Counted from the stretch's first letter, positions 52,520 through 63,845 are shown. The stretch: 64,000 nt of DNA from Anthopleura xanthogrammica (GCA_964019055.1 OZ025214.1:3524858-3588857), one strand, 5' to 3'. A program made the numbers and translations. Notes: a model not told the origin generated them from the sequence alone.

Positions 52520-54382
52520 ACTCGTAGTAGTAGTAGTATAAACCGTAGTCTATACTAATAGTTTCAAAAATGATAGAAATGATTTTCAGATTTATTCCGT
52601 TAAACTCAAAATCCGTCTAAGACTAATTTTATCGATAAGAGTAACAAGTTAGTAATTTGATATCATCGATGGTTAATTCTCTGGAAACGTTAAAAGGATA
52701 GAAAGCTTTAATCTTTATAACTACCAATTGGTTGCTAAGGTTACTGATTGGCAGGTACGAGAATTGCGTCTGTCGGCCAACTCTAAGGGGGAGGGGGTAG
52801 GGATGGTGGCGGAAAGGAAGGTGAGTAGAGCCTTTCCTTCTTTCCATCTCTCCCATCTCTCCCATCTCTCCCATCCCTCCCACCCCTCCCTTCCCCTTCC
52901 ATACCCCTTTCCCATCCCCCGCGGCTAGAGAGGCTTGCTACGCTATAGCTGAATATATCTTTCGTAATTTTACCCTTAGCTGGGGGGAAATTTAATTAAT
53001 TCATCACCGGACGATAGACAGCTAGATAGATAGCTAGTAGTCTATTAATATATTGGTGTCAGTTTGTTCCGGGTCTTATTTGAATGTCTTTGAGAGATGC
53101 TAAGATAAAGCCATGAGGTTAATGTTAATGGATTTCGATTTCGTCCTCGATAACAAGGCTATCGTTGGCCACTTTGTTCTTTTCTTTTTACAAATTTACT
53201 ACATGGCGCTGTTTCCTGTTTTCTCTTAAACTTTCCAGACTTGATTTGACAATGCGACGTTCTTCAGAAAAAAAAATTGCCGTTTTTCAGAAAAAAAAGT
53301 TGAGGGCCAAATATTTTGTCACTTTTATTCAATTTCTTCCTTTCTTCCTTTTTCTTTCTTCGTTTTCTACTTGTCCCTTGTTTACTTTCCCTCTATTTTT
53401 TCAAAAACGGTAGCATTGCATAACAACATAAGATGTGCTCAATACAGAAGGTTTTAGAGAAAGTCAACCAACCAACCAACTGAACAAACTACTTCAGTTT
53501 TCTAAAACCCTAAATAAGATGACGCAATAGGTACCATGAATGACGGCAGTACATTGGATGACCGGATCCTCGAGAGCTCCGTCTGACCGATTACCCCATT
53601 ATCATCCTGTTAAAGGACCATCTAGAACTACAAGTATTAGTGGCGCGAAAATTAGCTTTTGGTTTCTAGCTGTATGGGCTCATTAGACGAATCTACTGAT
53701 AACCATACTGAAACGGCTAGAGTTTTAGTATACGAACAATGCTATCAGTCATGTGAAAAAACCTAATGATTTCGAGCGATAGACGTGGTATTAATCTCTT
53801 TTCAAACAAGTCATTTTACGATAATCAACATTGGCGCCATTTTAAAAGCCAAGCAAGCGATTGATTTCAATCAATCGGCTTCACTCAATCGACTTCAGAA
53901 GCCCACAAGTTTTTTTTTTCTCGTATTCATTAATTTTTTAACAATTATATCTATAGCCAAAAGGGAACAATTCTACGTCCGGTTAAGACAAAATAACTAA
54001 CGCTGTATATTCAATTTCCATGGTGTGAATCTCATAACTTATCTTACTATCCAGAGATGGACAGGTGCTTTGGCTGGACAAAGGACGCACCGTTCTGACC
54101 AATCAGACGCCTTCGTAATTCGAGATTGACACACAAAAATGCAATAAACGATAAAGACAGAAATCGGACGAGAATTTATGCTGTCGAGTAAAGGCCGATT
54201 GCTTCGCAATTGTCATTAGCACCTCGGCTGAGATTTTAGCTTAGAGCAGAACTAAACTGCAAATGCCCTGGAAGTAAACAGGAAAATGCGAGCGCTTGTT
54301 CCATAGATACACCAAATTAAGTTTAATTTTCCGAATATAAATATTATACCAACAACTGATCAGTTAACTCTGATTATTCCAG
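52520..54382. other. Upstream region or intron before the ANKRD55-like exon at 54383
   Basis: No gene was recognised. It holds an X-box-like site between CCAAT boxes (52724-52751), a 10-bp CCATCTCTCC minisatellite (about 52844-52893) and otherwise AT-rich unique sequence. Short ORFs at 52728 and 53165 are driven by low-complexity sequence. Confidence 0.6.
52724..52751 (+). promoter_or_regulatory. X-box-like (RFX) site flanked by CCAAT boxes
   Basis: GTTGCTAAGGTTAC (52731-52744) matches 10 of 14 positions of the RFX X-box GTTGCCATGGCAAC. CCAAT (52724) and ATTGG (52747, reverse CCAAT) flank it. It lies 1.6 kb upstream of the exon at 54383. RFX control would fit a ciliary gene, but the match is partial. 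Confidence 0.3.
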
Positions 54383-57300
54383 ATGGAACGACCAAGTTCT
54401 CAAGCGGGCAGAAGGGGTCCAAGAAGAAGTAAGTAAATTACCAAAGTCGAATATCTATTGATTAGAATATTGCTAGGCGATAAACCTTGATATGTTTTGT
54501 GTCACTGGTTTTGAATCGACGAACACCGCGCATTGCCTTCATATTTGCTTAATTTCTCAAAGTTTTATCATCGGTAATCGACCTTGAAATTTGTCAGTGA
54601 ATATATAAAAGCCAACGCGGTCTGTCGGCGCTGTGATAGGCCTTAGATCCACGCCAAGAGGATAACGAGTTCAGGTCTTTTATTTTAGCTTTCGTGTTTA
54701 CTTCCATTTCTCCTCTTTTCCATTATGTAGAGATAAGAACACTCAGTGTGATGTCTTGGCCTATTGAATATAATTAAAAATCGTGCTTCATTTTGTTTTT
54801 CAATGTTTTTATCTTTTATTCCGCTCATCATTTTAAGAAAATAAATTTACGAGAAAAAAAGCGCTGAAAACGCGAGCATATGAAATAGATTAGTTTCGGG
54901 AAACACGATTCTTGAAGAACATCTTAAATATTTTCAAATCCAGCTTATGATACTCATCTGATATTGATTTTCTTTTTACTTATCTTTTATTTTGGTATAT
55001 CGTTGGTGCTCGAAAAGTGAATTTAAGTACAGTTGTTATTTTCCTTCCTTTTTCTTTCTTTCTTTCTTTCTTTTTTAAAATATTTTTTCTTGTGTTCGCC
55101 GCGTTCACTAAATTATTGCAAATCAATCATTCAGACATCAGCTGATGTATAATCTGCTTATAACAAAAAATACAAATATATAATAATAAAGTACGGCATT
55201 AATACAAAGAGTGTTAATGTATATGAACAAATATACTCACTGGACATGTCAAAACTGCAGGCTATAATAGCCATCACGTGACCTGCCGGATATATTAATG
55301 TGTGTTTTTGGGGGTGATTCAATCTATTTCATTTTAGCAGCAAAATTTTATTAAGAAAAAACATATATGTGGAAGACTCTTAATAAAAATGCCGGACAAG
55401 TTAATGAAATGATGATGTTTTGAATAATGTAGGGTTTTATAATAGAGGAATCATTAAGGGTGTCTGAGTATCCTATATCCCCATCTTTCTGCTTCATATA
55501 GCCTAATATAGTCACAATTAGACCTTTTTTCCAATATTCCTATATCATTCCTTTTAGTATGGCATATTCCTCTAATTTCTGGCTCAAATACCGCACAATA
55601 TCTAAAAAAAAAAAAAAATCCACTAAATGAATAAACCCTTTTCACTCCTAATGATGCCTTATAATTAAATTATTCCCTTTACTCTGTGATGTTAGCAATT
55701 TTTTTGCTTTTCACCATTCTGATTGGGTAATAAATATAGTTTGGTCGGCACTATAAACCAGTTGATTTCATATTTAATGTTTTATTATAGGCCATTTTGG
55801 AGTTTGATAAATAAGATGTATATTAGTCTTGCTTGGGTATAAACAACACTATATCTTAGGCATGATGAACAAGAAATGTCTGTACCCAAGCTAGACCACA
55901 ATGCACCATGTTCATTATCTCAGAGGTCTGTCCACCAACAAAGTTAGACTTTTTCTGAGTTTTATAAACAAGATGCATTCTGGTCTAGCTTTGCCTGAAA
56001 CCACATTATATAAGGTGTGATGAATAAATTTAAAGAGGATTGTACCCAAGAAAGACCACAATGCACCATGTTCACAATCTCACCAAGTCCCTACCCAGGG
56101 GCATAGCAAAGACCAAGGATCTGGGAGGGCACGTCGAAGCAAAAAAAACAATTGCTGAAGCAAGCAAGCCAACAAAAATCACTGAAGCAAAAAAGGGGGA
56201 AGCGATAATTGCAGACGCATATATAAGAAAGTGAGCAAAGTCGCCATAATTTGGGGGGGGGGGGGTCAACCAGCACCAAAAAAATCAAAAATAGTTTAAA
56301 CAAAAAAAAAAGAACAATTATAATTACCTAATTCCCAAACATTCCCTACCCAACCCTACATAATACAATCACTGATGTACCATTCTCTTCTGTTAGGTGT
56401 GGCTGGATATGACCACATTGAGCAAACACAAGAACTAATGACATCTATCATCCATGAACTGGTACATACTGGGGACATTACTGCTCTAAAGGAGGAATTG
56501 AAGCGAGATAAAAGTATGAAATCTTTACAATCTTTTATTAGTATAACCAAGGTTAATTTGAGAATAGGAGGAGCAGTGTCTTAGGGGGTGATGGGGGTGT
56601 TTGATCCCAGCAGTGTCTTAGGGGGTGATGGGGGTGTTTGATCCCAGCAGTGTCTTAGGGGGTGAGGGGGGTGTTTGCTCCCATCCCTAAAATTCATTTC
56701 TATTTTATTTTATAATACTTTTGGTCATGAAAAATGTAGATAACTGAAAACCCCTCTGAACTAAAATAATGGACTGAGTTTCACAGCAGCCATGCTGTTG
56801 GTCAAAATAATTTTCTCCCTGTAATCTTTTAATTTAATCCACTTTTTCTGTGATAGGTTTTCATGTGGTGAATAGTGTTACAGTCACCAAAAAGTTTGGA
56901 CATTGTTGTTGATTTGCTATATGATCATACTAATAAATTTAAAAATAAATTTTTGCAAAACTATCTAAATACTTTAGTTTTAAAGAAGTTTTGCTAAAAT
57001 TTTGAGAACAAAATAAACAATATAAGTCAATAAATTGTACAAAAGTTAGTATGATTGAATGGCAATTCAACAACAATGTCCAAACTTTTTGGTGACCATA
57101 ACACTATTTATAATCACCACGTGAAACCGGCCTATTGCCAAGAAGGTGGATTGTCATGCAAAATATATTAGATAATGTACCTGCCCTGTGAGCATTATGG
57201 TAAGAGCTGCTGTGAAAACATTCTAATAATTGATGGGTTAGGGGATTAGGATTTCTAATTAAGGATTAATGAATGGTTTGTGCAAAATCATTTGAATGGA

Positions 57301-60300
57301 TTTTATTATTGGATAATGAAGGAGGGGATTATACTGAACAATTTCCCATTTCTAAGTTGCCTGTTTCCAAATTGTAATAGTTAATATTCCAGTTTCGAGT
57401 CTCTGTTGCTCAGGGTTAAGCCTCAGTTTTGTGTAGAATATTCACGCCACGGTAATGTCAGTATCATGCTTGATTCCTATTGAATACTTTTGACATTGCC
57501 CCTGACAACAAGCACTTTTCAATGACAAAACTTCATGACAAAACTTTGGCCATTCCAAGCTCAACTGAAAAGCCTAGTAAATAGTATTAAATAATTAAAA
57601 TTATAATTAATCATAATTACTAAAAAAGTCCTAAAGGCCAAGTTACACGGTACAATTTTTGCTTACAACTGTCGCATGCAATCACGCTTACACCACACTT
57701 AAAACACAATTTTTTCATGTAAATCAAGTACCCTACAAATTGGTCACGACTTACTGTTGTAGCAAGTTGTAGAGCTGATTTACATGACGCAATTTGTGTT
57801 GTAAGCCTTGTGTAAGCAGATTGCATGCGAAAGTTGTAATAGCGCCAAAGTTAAGGTTGTACAATGTAAATCGGCCTTAATAAAAACTCTAATGGCAATC
57901 TTATTCTTTGTTCTAGAGCTGATAGAATGTGTAAATAGTGAGGGAATGACCCCCCTGTTCGTTGCCGTCAGTACTGGAAATCTAGAGTTAGTGCAATTTT
58001 TGGCCACCTCTGGTGCATGTCTTGATGCTAGAGATAACCTTGGTAGGACTGCTTTAGCATTAGCTGCTTATCAGGTGGGTGTTTGATGGGGTAAGGCTTG
58101 GGCAAGGCAGCTACTTCTAGGAATCCCCTCCCTCTCCTTCCTGCCCGACATGCTCCTACTCTAAAAATGTGAGAAATTGAAATAACAATGTTCACTGTTT
58201 ACAAGCATTGATATTAGGGATCTTTTCTGATTGAAATTGGCCAACCATAAAACAAAAAATATATTTGTTTCAGCAGCCAATAGATATCTGGTTGACACGC
58301 TAATATCAATAGGTGACATCAGTGTGAACATCACTATAGAAATAATATCCACACCTCCCTCCCTTTTAGAAATGCCTACAAAATTTTTAAAATGTGTGTG
58401 TGTGGGGGGGGGGGGGGGGGGAGAAACATCAAATTCAACATTTGTTGACACAGGAAACCCAGTTAATTCCATCACTCATATTTAGTGTGGACACAAGTGT
58501 GGACACAAGTGTGGACCCATGAAAATATGCAGCCCATACCTCTCCCACAGAAATTTCTTGATAACTTTCAATTAGCCTTTATCACATGGCATCATGTTTA
58601 TGAGAATAAAAACCTTGTCCTGAAACGCTTGAATGTGAGGCTGTGCAGGGTAAATCTATTGTTCCAACATGCCAACATCGCTGCCACATAAAAAAGGTCT
58701 ATGATGAGAAAAGATGATGATGATAAGTTGTAGCCTCCTCTGCAGGCAACAGTTGCTTCTGGGTTCCCTGTGTTAACAGACAGGAGAGGGAGTTGAGAAG
58801 AAACGAGAGGAGAGGTTGCAATAGATCTCTTTAGCTTCGTTGTTTGTTGTGCCCATTTCAGACCATGTGGTGCCACTCTTGGGAGTTGATTGTTTCTTTG
58901 ATTATTTCAACACAAGAACATTTCTCAAGGGAATGTCATGTGGTCTGAAATAGCCAATTTGCATACGAAGCTGAAGAGCTCTATTGGCGCCTTTTCTCGC
59001 CTCCTTCAATTTACTTCCCAGTCCCCTCTACTCTTCTCTTAACAAAGGGAACCCAAAAACAAACATGTGGAGGAGGCTAGAAAAAATCCCTACTGATAAA
59101 ATATTATTTGTATTTCCAGGGCTGGTATGATGGTGTTTACTATCTGTTAGCTATTGGGGCAGACCAAACTATTGTAGATAACTGTGGTAGGGTTCCTCTG
59201 CATGCTGCTACCTACTACAGTAATGAAAAGTAAGTAAATAGGGATCTAGTCCAGACACTGGGCCCTCCTGTCCACTCCTCTTTTTTATTTGGGCTTCCTG
59301 TGTCCCCCTTTCGTGACACAGGAAGCCCAAATAAAATTTAAATTTTATTTTAGTTAAATTTTCCTTGTTGCATTATGGGGTTATGAAATTCTGTTTTCAA
59401 GGTGCGCACTAGCCTGTGTTCAGCCCGACTTTAACTCTGGTTAAAGTCAGGTTGCACTAAGGCTAGGTGACCACAGTAAGAATTTTGTTTTTATTAACGA
59501 ATTGATTTTCTTTATTTTTTAGAACCGTTGAAATTCTTCTCAAACACCTTTCTCGAGAGTCTATTAATTCAGCAGACTGCGAGGTATGTACGATGACAAC
59601 GTCGTATGTCTGTGCATTTGCGCTGTTAATGCGCATTAAATCCCCGGACTCGCTCTGTCCCGAGGGTCGGGGTGGGTGGTGGGTGGTCTTAATTTTCAAT
59701 GAGATAGTGCATTACCAGAAAAGCGCGCACGTGAAGAAAAACTTTTCCCTATAGGTAAACTTACCATGGATGCAGAACATGAGACACTCTGTGAATAACA
59801 CGCTCTTGCGAATGGATCGTTGGGCATTAATTGATTTTTCTTGCGGATAATTTTTTTTATCCCACACCATAGAAAATACAGCCAATCAGAAAGCAGGAAA
59901 GCCGTTGTATATTCGTCGGTATTTCACTCTTCCTTCCCATCATGCACTGCACGTCGAATCTACGCATTTGTATTTTCTATGGAGTGGGATAAAATGGTTA
60001 TATGATGATTTCTCGTGGCATACCGTGGATATCCTCACTGGTCACGTGTATTTTCTTTGTATACACACTCGCCTAAAGGCTCGTGTGTTTACTAGAAACC
60101 ACCGTGAGTGACTCGTGGGATATTCCACGGTATGCCACTCGAAACCATTGTATAACTAGTATATCTCTTTGCGTTATGTGGCTTTGATCTGTAATGCACA
60201 GTGCACTATCAGGATATGTACTTGCCTGATAAACTATGTTCTGCCAATATTTTGTTCATTCATCTCAGTTGCGTAGCAACTCTCCCTTAATGCCTTATTG

Positions 60301-63300
60301 TTTGTTTTTATTGCATTGCACCACAGGTGCGGCGCATTCCCACATCTTATCAAAGTAATTCATTAGAAATCTAAATTACTCTTGTCGGTAACTCTAGTCG
60401 CCATCGATCACAACAAAATATGTTTGGTGGACGTCAATCAAAGTGTTTCCATGACATTACCGGAAAATACAAACTTTTCAAAGGCATGGCTAAGGAGTGT
60501 CAAGGAAACGCCATGATTGATGTCAATAAAATCCTACTTTGTCTAGATGGAAAATAGTACGATTCCGCGCGTGAGAATGAGTACAAATTTTCTGTTAAAT
60601 TAGATTCTAAGTTCGAAACTGTATTAAATATTATTTTATTAGGGAATGACTGCTCTTCACTGGGCTGCTTTCCATGGCCGAGCCGATCTTGTCCAGATAT
60701 TAGTGGAGAATGGTGCTGAAGTGATCGCACGTGACAATGAAGGAAAGACACCGCTACACTGGGCTGCTCAGGTAACGATGGAATGAAATTCTGCATGCTT
60801 CCACATTCACCCACAATCTTATCTCCGTCCAGTCAAACTGAACCTACGAACTCCCGATCGAATAAATCGCAACAATTTTTCTCACTGCCAAATATCCAAG
60901 GGTGGTCATCAACTTATCAACATACAGTCGAACCTCCACTAACGGCCACCTCCCCACAACAACCACCTCTAACCAAAGGCCAGGAAATTTTGTCCCGGTT
61001 ACCAATGAGTTCGAATACTGTAACTAAAACCTCTCCACATCGGCCACAAAATTTTGTCCCGGCCGTTGTGTAGAGGTTCGACTGTACTAAAAATCACCCA
61101 AAATCAGAAGTCCAACTCCTTCCTCTAAATCTGTAAAATAACAATTGTTTTGACCTCTTCAAATTAATGGTTCATTTCATATTGATTAGGTATTTGTTTC
61201 TAATCACAATCATTTGTATGAAACCAATCCATAAAGATATATATCGTCCTTATTAGTTTACCCCGCCCTTTTGATGATATTAGTTTTTAATTGTTACCTT
61301 GATAATACAAACACGGCTCCTCTGATCTGTTTCTATTTATCCGTCGCCACTAGCAACCAATTTAATTACTTTGTCAACAAATCAGTTCATTATAAGACTC
61401 GTTAGTCGATTCAGGATCATTCGTACTTGAATGTGCTATTCGTTAAGCATTGTCATCATGGGTTGTAGTCCATCTATGCTTTGTCTTTCACATCACTCCG
61501 AGTTTATCGTCATAAACGAAAACCGAAAAGATGTCACAAAGGAGCAGAAAAAGTCGGAGGAGGAGGAGGAGTTAGAGAATAGCGATCTCAGTCTTGACGA
61601 TAGCTTTTCAGCTGCCTCGAAATCCAAAAGTTATCCCTCGTCACTAACACAAAAGGAACACCTAAAAATCATACAAGAAATACGAGAAATTAAAAACTGT
61701 TGGAAAAGCCAAAGTACTTCTGATAAATCAAGCATAAACAGGAGAGAATTTCGAAAGGAACATGGCGACAAAACAAAAAGTGAGGGACATATTTTGTTCA
61801 AATCATTATGAAAAAGAGCAAGAAAAATACTACAAGAAATGAGACATCAATAGCTTCAAGTAATTTAGAGTAATCGATCCTAAAGATAATTGCGAAACAG
61901 ACATTCGTGATTACATTAGCCATTTTACAGCATATCTTCTGTTTGTTTAACGATGTGAGCAATGTTACGAGAGACCGAAGGAATTTGATAATAACCTTAT
62001 TTTTGTAATGCAAAGTTAAGAAAAAACGTTGAAGGAGCTAAGATTCTCCTGCCGTAACTTGGCTATATGGCCGAATATTTTAAGAGATTCGAAAATGTTA
62101 AACATTCGAGAGCTCATAATGGCATTTAATTTATTGTATGTAAAAACTGTATTATAGATATCATTTAACCAGTGTAATATCAGTTCGTTTTCTTTGGATA
62201 TTCTATTTTCCTAGCAATAAAGTGTGATTACTGAATTTCCTTTGTTGTTTTATTAGCCGTACATTCGCGCTTTGTAATAGTGTGTATACTGCGCAATGGA
62301 CTACTTTGACGATACGGCGGCCATCTTGAATCTGAATTAATGAAAAGGGCCGTGTAAGAGATGCCGGCGGTATACGTAGACAAATCCTGGCTTTCTCTCG
62401 TCATATCATGCTGTTAAGTGACAAGCATTTCATTGTTCTACGTAGTATCAGTCATTATTTTCACCTCTTTAATCGCAATGCATTATGGGGCGTCCAGGGG
62501 GCAAAAGAAAACAAAAATGTCGGATAAAATAGAGTTTCGTTTATTTGTCTTTCTTTTATGTCCATCTTCTTAATTCATCTCTTGTCAAGTTGTCTAGGGG
62601 TGATACGTTAATTTTAATCGATGCCATAAGTGTAACAAAGATTTGTATATTTGCCCCCTACCAAAATGGCCGCCGTATCGTCGAAGTAGTCCATTGATTT
62701 GCAATCTTGGTTACAGTCAAATCGGCTCAAGCTTACCCCCGTAGGCTCCATTAATGATTTCATTATTCAAAAAATATTTATTTGATCATTCACTCTGAGT
62801 TTTCATTAAAAAATCGGAAGACTCCAAACTTCACATTCATTTCACAACTAAAATTCTAAGTGATACCCTTTCTGGGGAGTTTTTCTACCTTGGCATGGTA
62901 ATTGTTGAAGAATCCAATCAAAACTGAAGTCGATAATCTATTTTCAAGTCTGGAGTCAGAGTGAATAATGAACTCATTATTCAAATAATAAATTCATTAC
63001 TGGATTCTAGGGGGGGTACGCTTGAGCCGTTTTGACTGTAACTAGTTTTGGTGGACGTCAATCAACACATGTAGCCCGTGCCCTTAAAGCATAAGTAAAA
63101 TAAAACCAATAACATTTAGTTTCCTTTTTTTTCAGAATGGGAGTGTAGAGTGTTGTCGGACTATCTTAAATACCATTCCTGGTCAGCATTTGTTGAATGG
63201 CAAAGATTTCTCGGGAAAGACTCCACTCCATTTTGCCTCGGCCGCCGGGCATCTTGATGCGTTACAAGAATTGATCAGCGAGAAGTTTGCTAACATAGGA

Positions 63301-63813
63301 CTTGGTGATGGCGAGAACAGGTAAGATAGGAACAGAATGGGACAGGGGAGGGGAAAAGCAGAATGGGGTAAGAAGTAGAGACGATATATATATATCAGCA
63401 GTGGTCTGGCGCGCTTTGACTGATTCAAGAAATGTGGCCAAGCCTAACAGAAGTCCATAGCTACACTACAGGTCTGAAAGGTACGGACTTGTGGAGTCGT
63501 ATACCGTGAAAGTATCATGTGCTGGGCCGTTTCACAGTCTGATTAAGATCTAATCTAAGGGAAAAAATCCTTTTCAGGATTCTCAAACCTCATGTTTTCT
63601 TTTTCAGGACTCCTTTACACTGGGCAGCAGCTACAGGGCATGCGCACTGTGCTGTAGCATTATTGCGCGCAGGCGCAGACAAAGATTGTGTGGACAAGAA
63701 TGGTATCTCACCCCTTATGTATGCACAGCAAAGAGGGCATAAAGAATGCAGTGATTTGATATTCCAGCATGATCCTGATAACCCACTAGATACTGAAATG
63801 CCTGAACATACAG
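54383..63813 (+). CDS. ANKRD55: ANKRD55-like ankyrin-repeat protein, 3' partial
   Basis: Exons are 54383-54428, 56397-56513, 57917-58074, 59120-59229, 59523-59583, 60643-60771, 63136-63320 and 63608-63813. All have GT/AG borders, phases agree at each junction, and the total is 1012 nt (337 residues) before the window ends. After a short basic N-terminus, ankyrin repeats run from about residue 45, with signatures SEGMTPLFVAVSTGNLELV, GRTALALAAYQGW, GRVPLHAATYY, EGMTALHWAAFHGRADLV, EGKTPLHWAAQNG, GKTPLHFASAAGHLDAL, RTPLHWAAATGHAHCAVAL and GISPLMYAQQRGH. The order and spacing of these repeats, including EGMT-LHWAAFH then RTPLHWAAA-G, match my recollection of vertebrate ANKRD55 (about 614 aa, nine repeats), a protein linked to cilia. 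The C-terminal half is missing here. The ATG at 54383 follows a splice acceptor directly, so translation may begin in an upstream exon (candidate 49078). Other ANKRD-family members are the main alternative. Confidence 0.85.
55802..56083. repeat. Two direct copies of a foldback element in intron 1
   Basis: Segments 55802-55922 and 55959-56083 match each other, both ending in GACCACAATGCACCATGTTC. Each is itself an imperfect palindrome (GCTTGGGTATA pairs with TGTACCCAAGC). It is non-coding and probably a duplicated MITE. Confidence 0.6.
56574..56684. repeat. Three-copy 37-bp tandem repeat
   Basis: CAGTGTCTTAGGGGGTGA starts units at 56574, 56611 and 56648, each continuing with GGGGGTGTTTGATCCCAG or a close variant. 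It begins about 60 bp after the donor of the exon ending at 56513 and is entirely intronic. Confidence 0.9.
56852..57136. repeat. 285-bp MITE with long inverted termini
   Basis: GTCACCAAAAAGTTTGGACA (within 56882-56904) pairs with TGTCCAAACTTTTTGGTGAC on the right. Arms extend outward through GAATAGTGTTA/AACACTATTTA to CACGTGAAACCGGCCTA. Arms are about 65 bp and the centre is AT-rich and non-coding. Confidence 0.8.
57634..57878. repeat. 245-bp palindromic MITE 38 bp upstream of an ANKRD55-like exon
   Basis: AAGGCCAAGTTACACGGTAC pairs with GTACAATGTAAATCGGCCTT. Pairing continues through TCGCATGCAATC/GATTGCATGCGA and CATGTAAATCA/TGATTTACATG, so nearly the whole element folds. It ends 38 bp before the exon at 57917, occupying the normal branch-point neighbourhood. 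Confidence 0.85.
58404..58421. repeat. Poly-G tract and nearby 12-bp tandem
   Basis: Eighteen consecutive G follow a GTGT run. About 65 bp further, GTGTGGACACAA is repeated 2.5 times (58485-58517). Both are intronic simple repeats. Confidence 0.9.
58731..59079. repeat. 349-bp foldback MITE just upstream of the exon at 59120
   Basis: TAGCCTCCTC at 58731 pairs with GAGGAGGCTA ending at 59079. Interior pairing includes TGGGTTCCCTGTGTTAA with TTAACAAAGGGAACCCA, and TTTAGCTTCG with CGAAGCTGAAG. Arms are imperfect over about 110 bp. It is non-coding. Confidence 0.75.
59286..59332. repeat. Perfect 19-bp hairpin
   Basis: TATTTGGGCTTCCTGTGTC (59286-59304) is the exact reverse complement of GACACAGGAAGCCCAAATA (59314-59332) across a 9-nt loop. 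It lies in the intron after the exon ending at 59229. Confidence 0.85.
59858..60160. repeat. Two adjacent foldback elements
   Basis: TATCCCACACCATAGAAAAT pairs with ATTTTCTATGGAGTGGGATA (59858-59991). Directly after, TTTCTCGTGGCATACC (60010-60025) pairs with GGTATGCCACTCGAAA (60129-60144), with weaker pairing further out to about 60160. They could be two MITEs or one rearranged element. Confidence 0.7.
60925..61084. mobile_element. Tigger/pogo-like MITE with TA target duplication
   Basis: CAGTCGAACCTC at the left and GAGGTTCGACTG at the right are perfect 12-bp terminal repeats flanked by TA on both sides (60923-60924 and 61085-61086), as for Tc1/mariner-pogo elements. Interior GGCCA and ATTTTGTCCCGG blocks are repeated. 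No transposase is present in its 160 bp. Confidence 0.8.
61391..61422 (+). promoter_or_regulatory. TATA/Inr core promoter of the intronic nested gene
   Basis: TATAAGA at 61391 lies 28 bp before the A of TCATTC (61417-61422), an exact initiator match at normal spacing. The predicted start site at 61419 is 39 nt before the strong-context ATG at 61458. Confidence 0.5.
61458..61811 (+). CDS. Intronless nested gene: predicted N-myristoylated acidic protein (117 aa)
   Basis: The ORF lies in the intron between ANKRD55-like exons ending at 60771 and starting at 63136, on the same strand. The start at 61458 has a strong context (A at -3, G at +4) and gives MGCSPSMLCLS. Gly2 with Ser at position 6 fits N-myristoylation, and Cys3 suggests palmitoylation, hence membrane tethering. 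An in-frame ATG at 61431 has a weak context and would bury the MGC motif, so it was not chosen. Downstream are an acidic run (EEEEELE near residue 36), a serine-rich segment (SFSAASKSKSYPSS) and a charged, probably helical segment (KEHLKIIQEIREIKNCW). No known domain was recognised. TATA/Inr elements upstream and AATAAA at 62216 suggest an independent transcript of about 0.8 kb. It could also be an alternative first exon, but the stop and poly(A) signal argue against that. Confidence 0.55.
   Translation: MGCSPSMLCLSHHSEFIVINENRKDVTKEQKKSEEEEELENSDLSLDDSFSAASKSKSYPSSLTQKEHLKIIQEIREIKNCWKSQSTSDKSSINRREFRKEHGDKTKSEGHILFKSL
62216..62221 (+). other. Putative poly(A) signal of the nested gene
   Basis: AATAAA followed within about 30 nt by a T/GT-rich stretch (TTTGTTGTTTT) lies 405 nt beyond the nested ORF stop, still inside the ANKRD55-like intron. 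Hexamer plus downstream element is the usual cleavage arrangement. Confidence 0.5.
62294..62696. repeat. 403-bp MITE with 31-bp inverted termini
   Basis: CAATGGACTACTTTGACGAT at 62294 pairs with ATCGTCGAAGTAGTCCATTG ending at 62696, and the arms continue through ACGGCGGCCAT with one mismatch in about 31 bp. The centre is unique and non-coding. Confidence 0.8.
62710..63042. repeat. 333-bp MITE adjacent to the previous element
   Basis: GTTACAGTCAAATCGGCTCA pairs with TGAGCCGTTTTGACTGTAAC, and the arms continue through AGCTTACCCCC/GGGGGTACGCT. It starts only 13 bp after the 62294-62696 element and ends 93 bp before the exon at 63136. Confidence 0.8.
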
Positions 63814-63845
63814 GTAAGAATCTGTCAAAAATGGTGAAGTAATGT

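Noticed and set aside
61431..61457. Upstream in-frame ATG as the start of the nested gene
   Set aside because: Weak start context, only 12 nt from the predicted transcription start, and it would bury the MGC lipidation motif reached at 61458.
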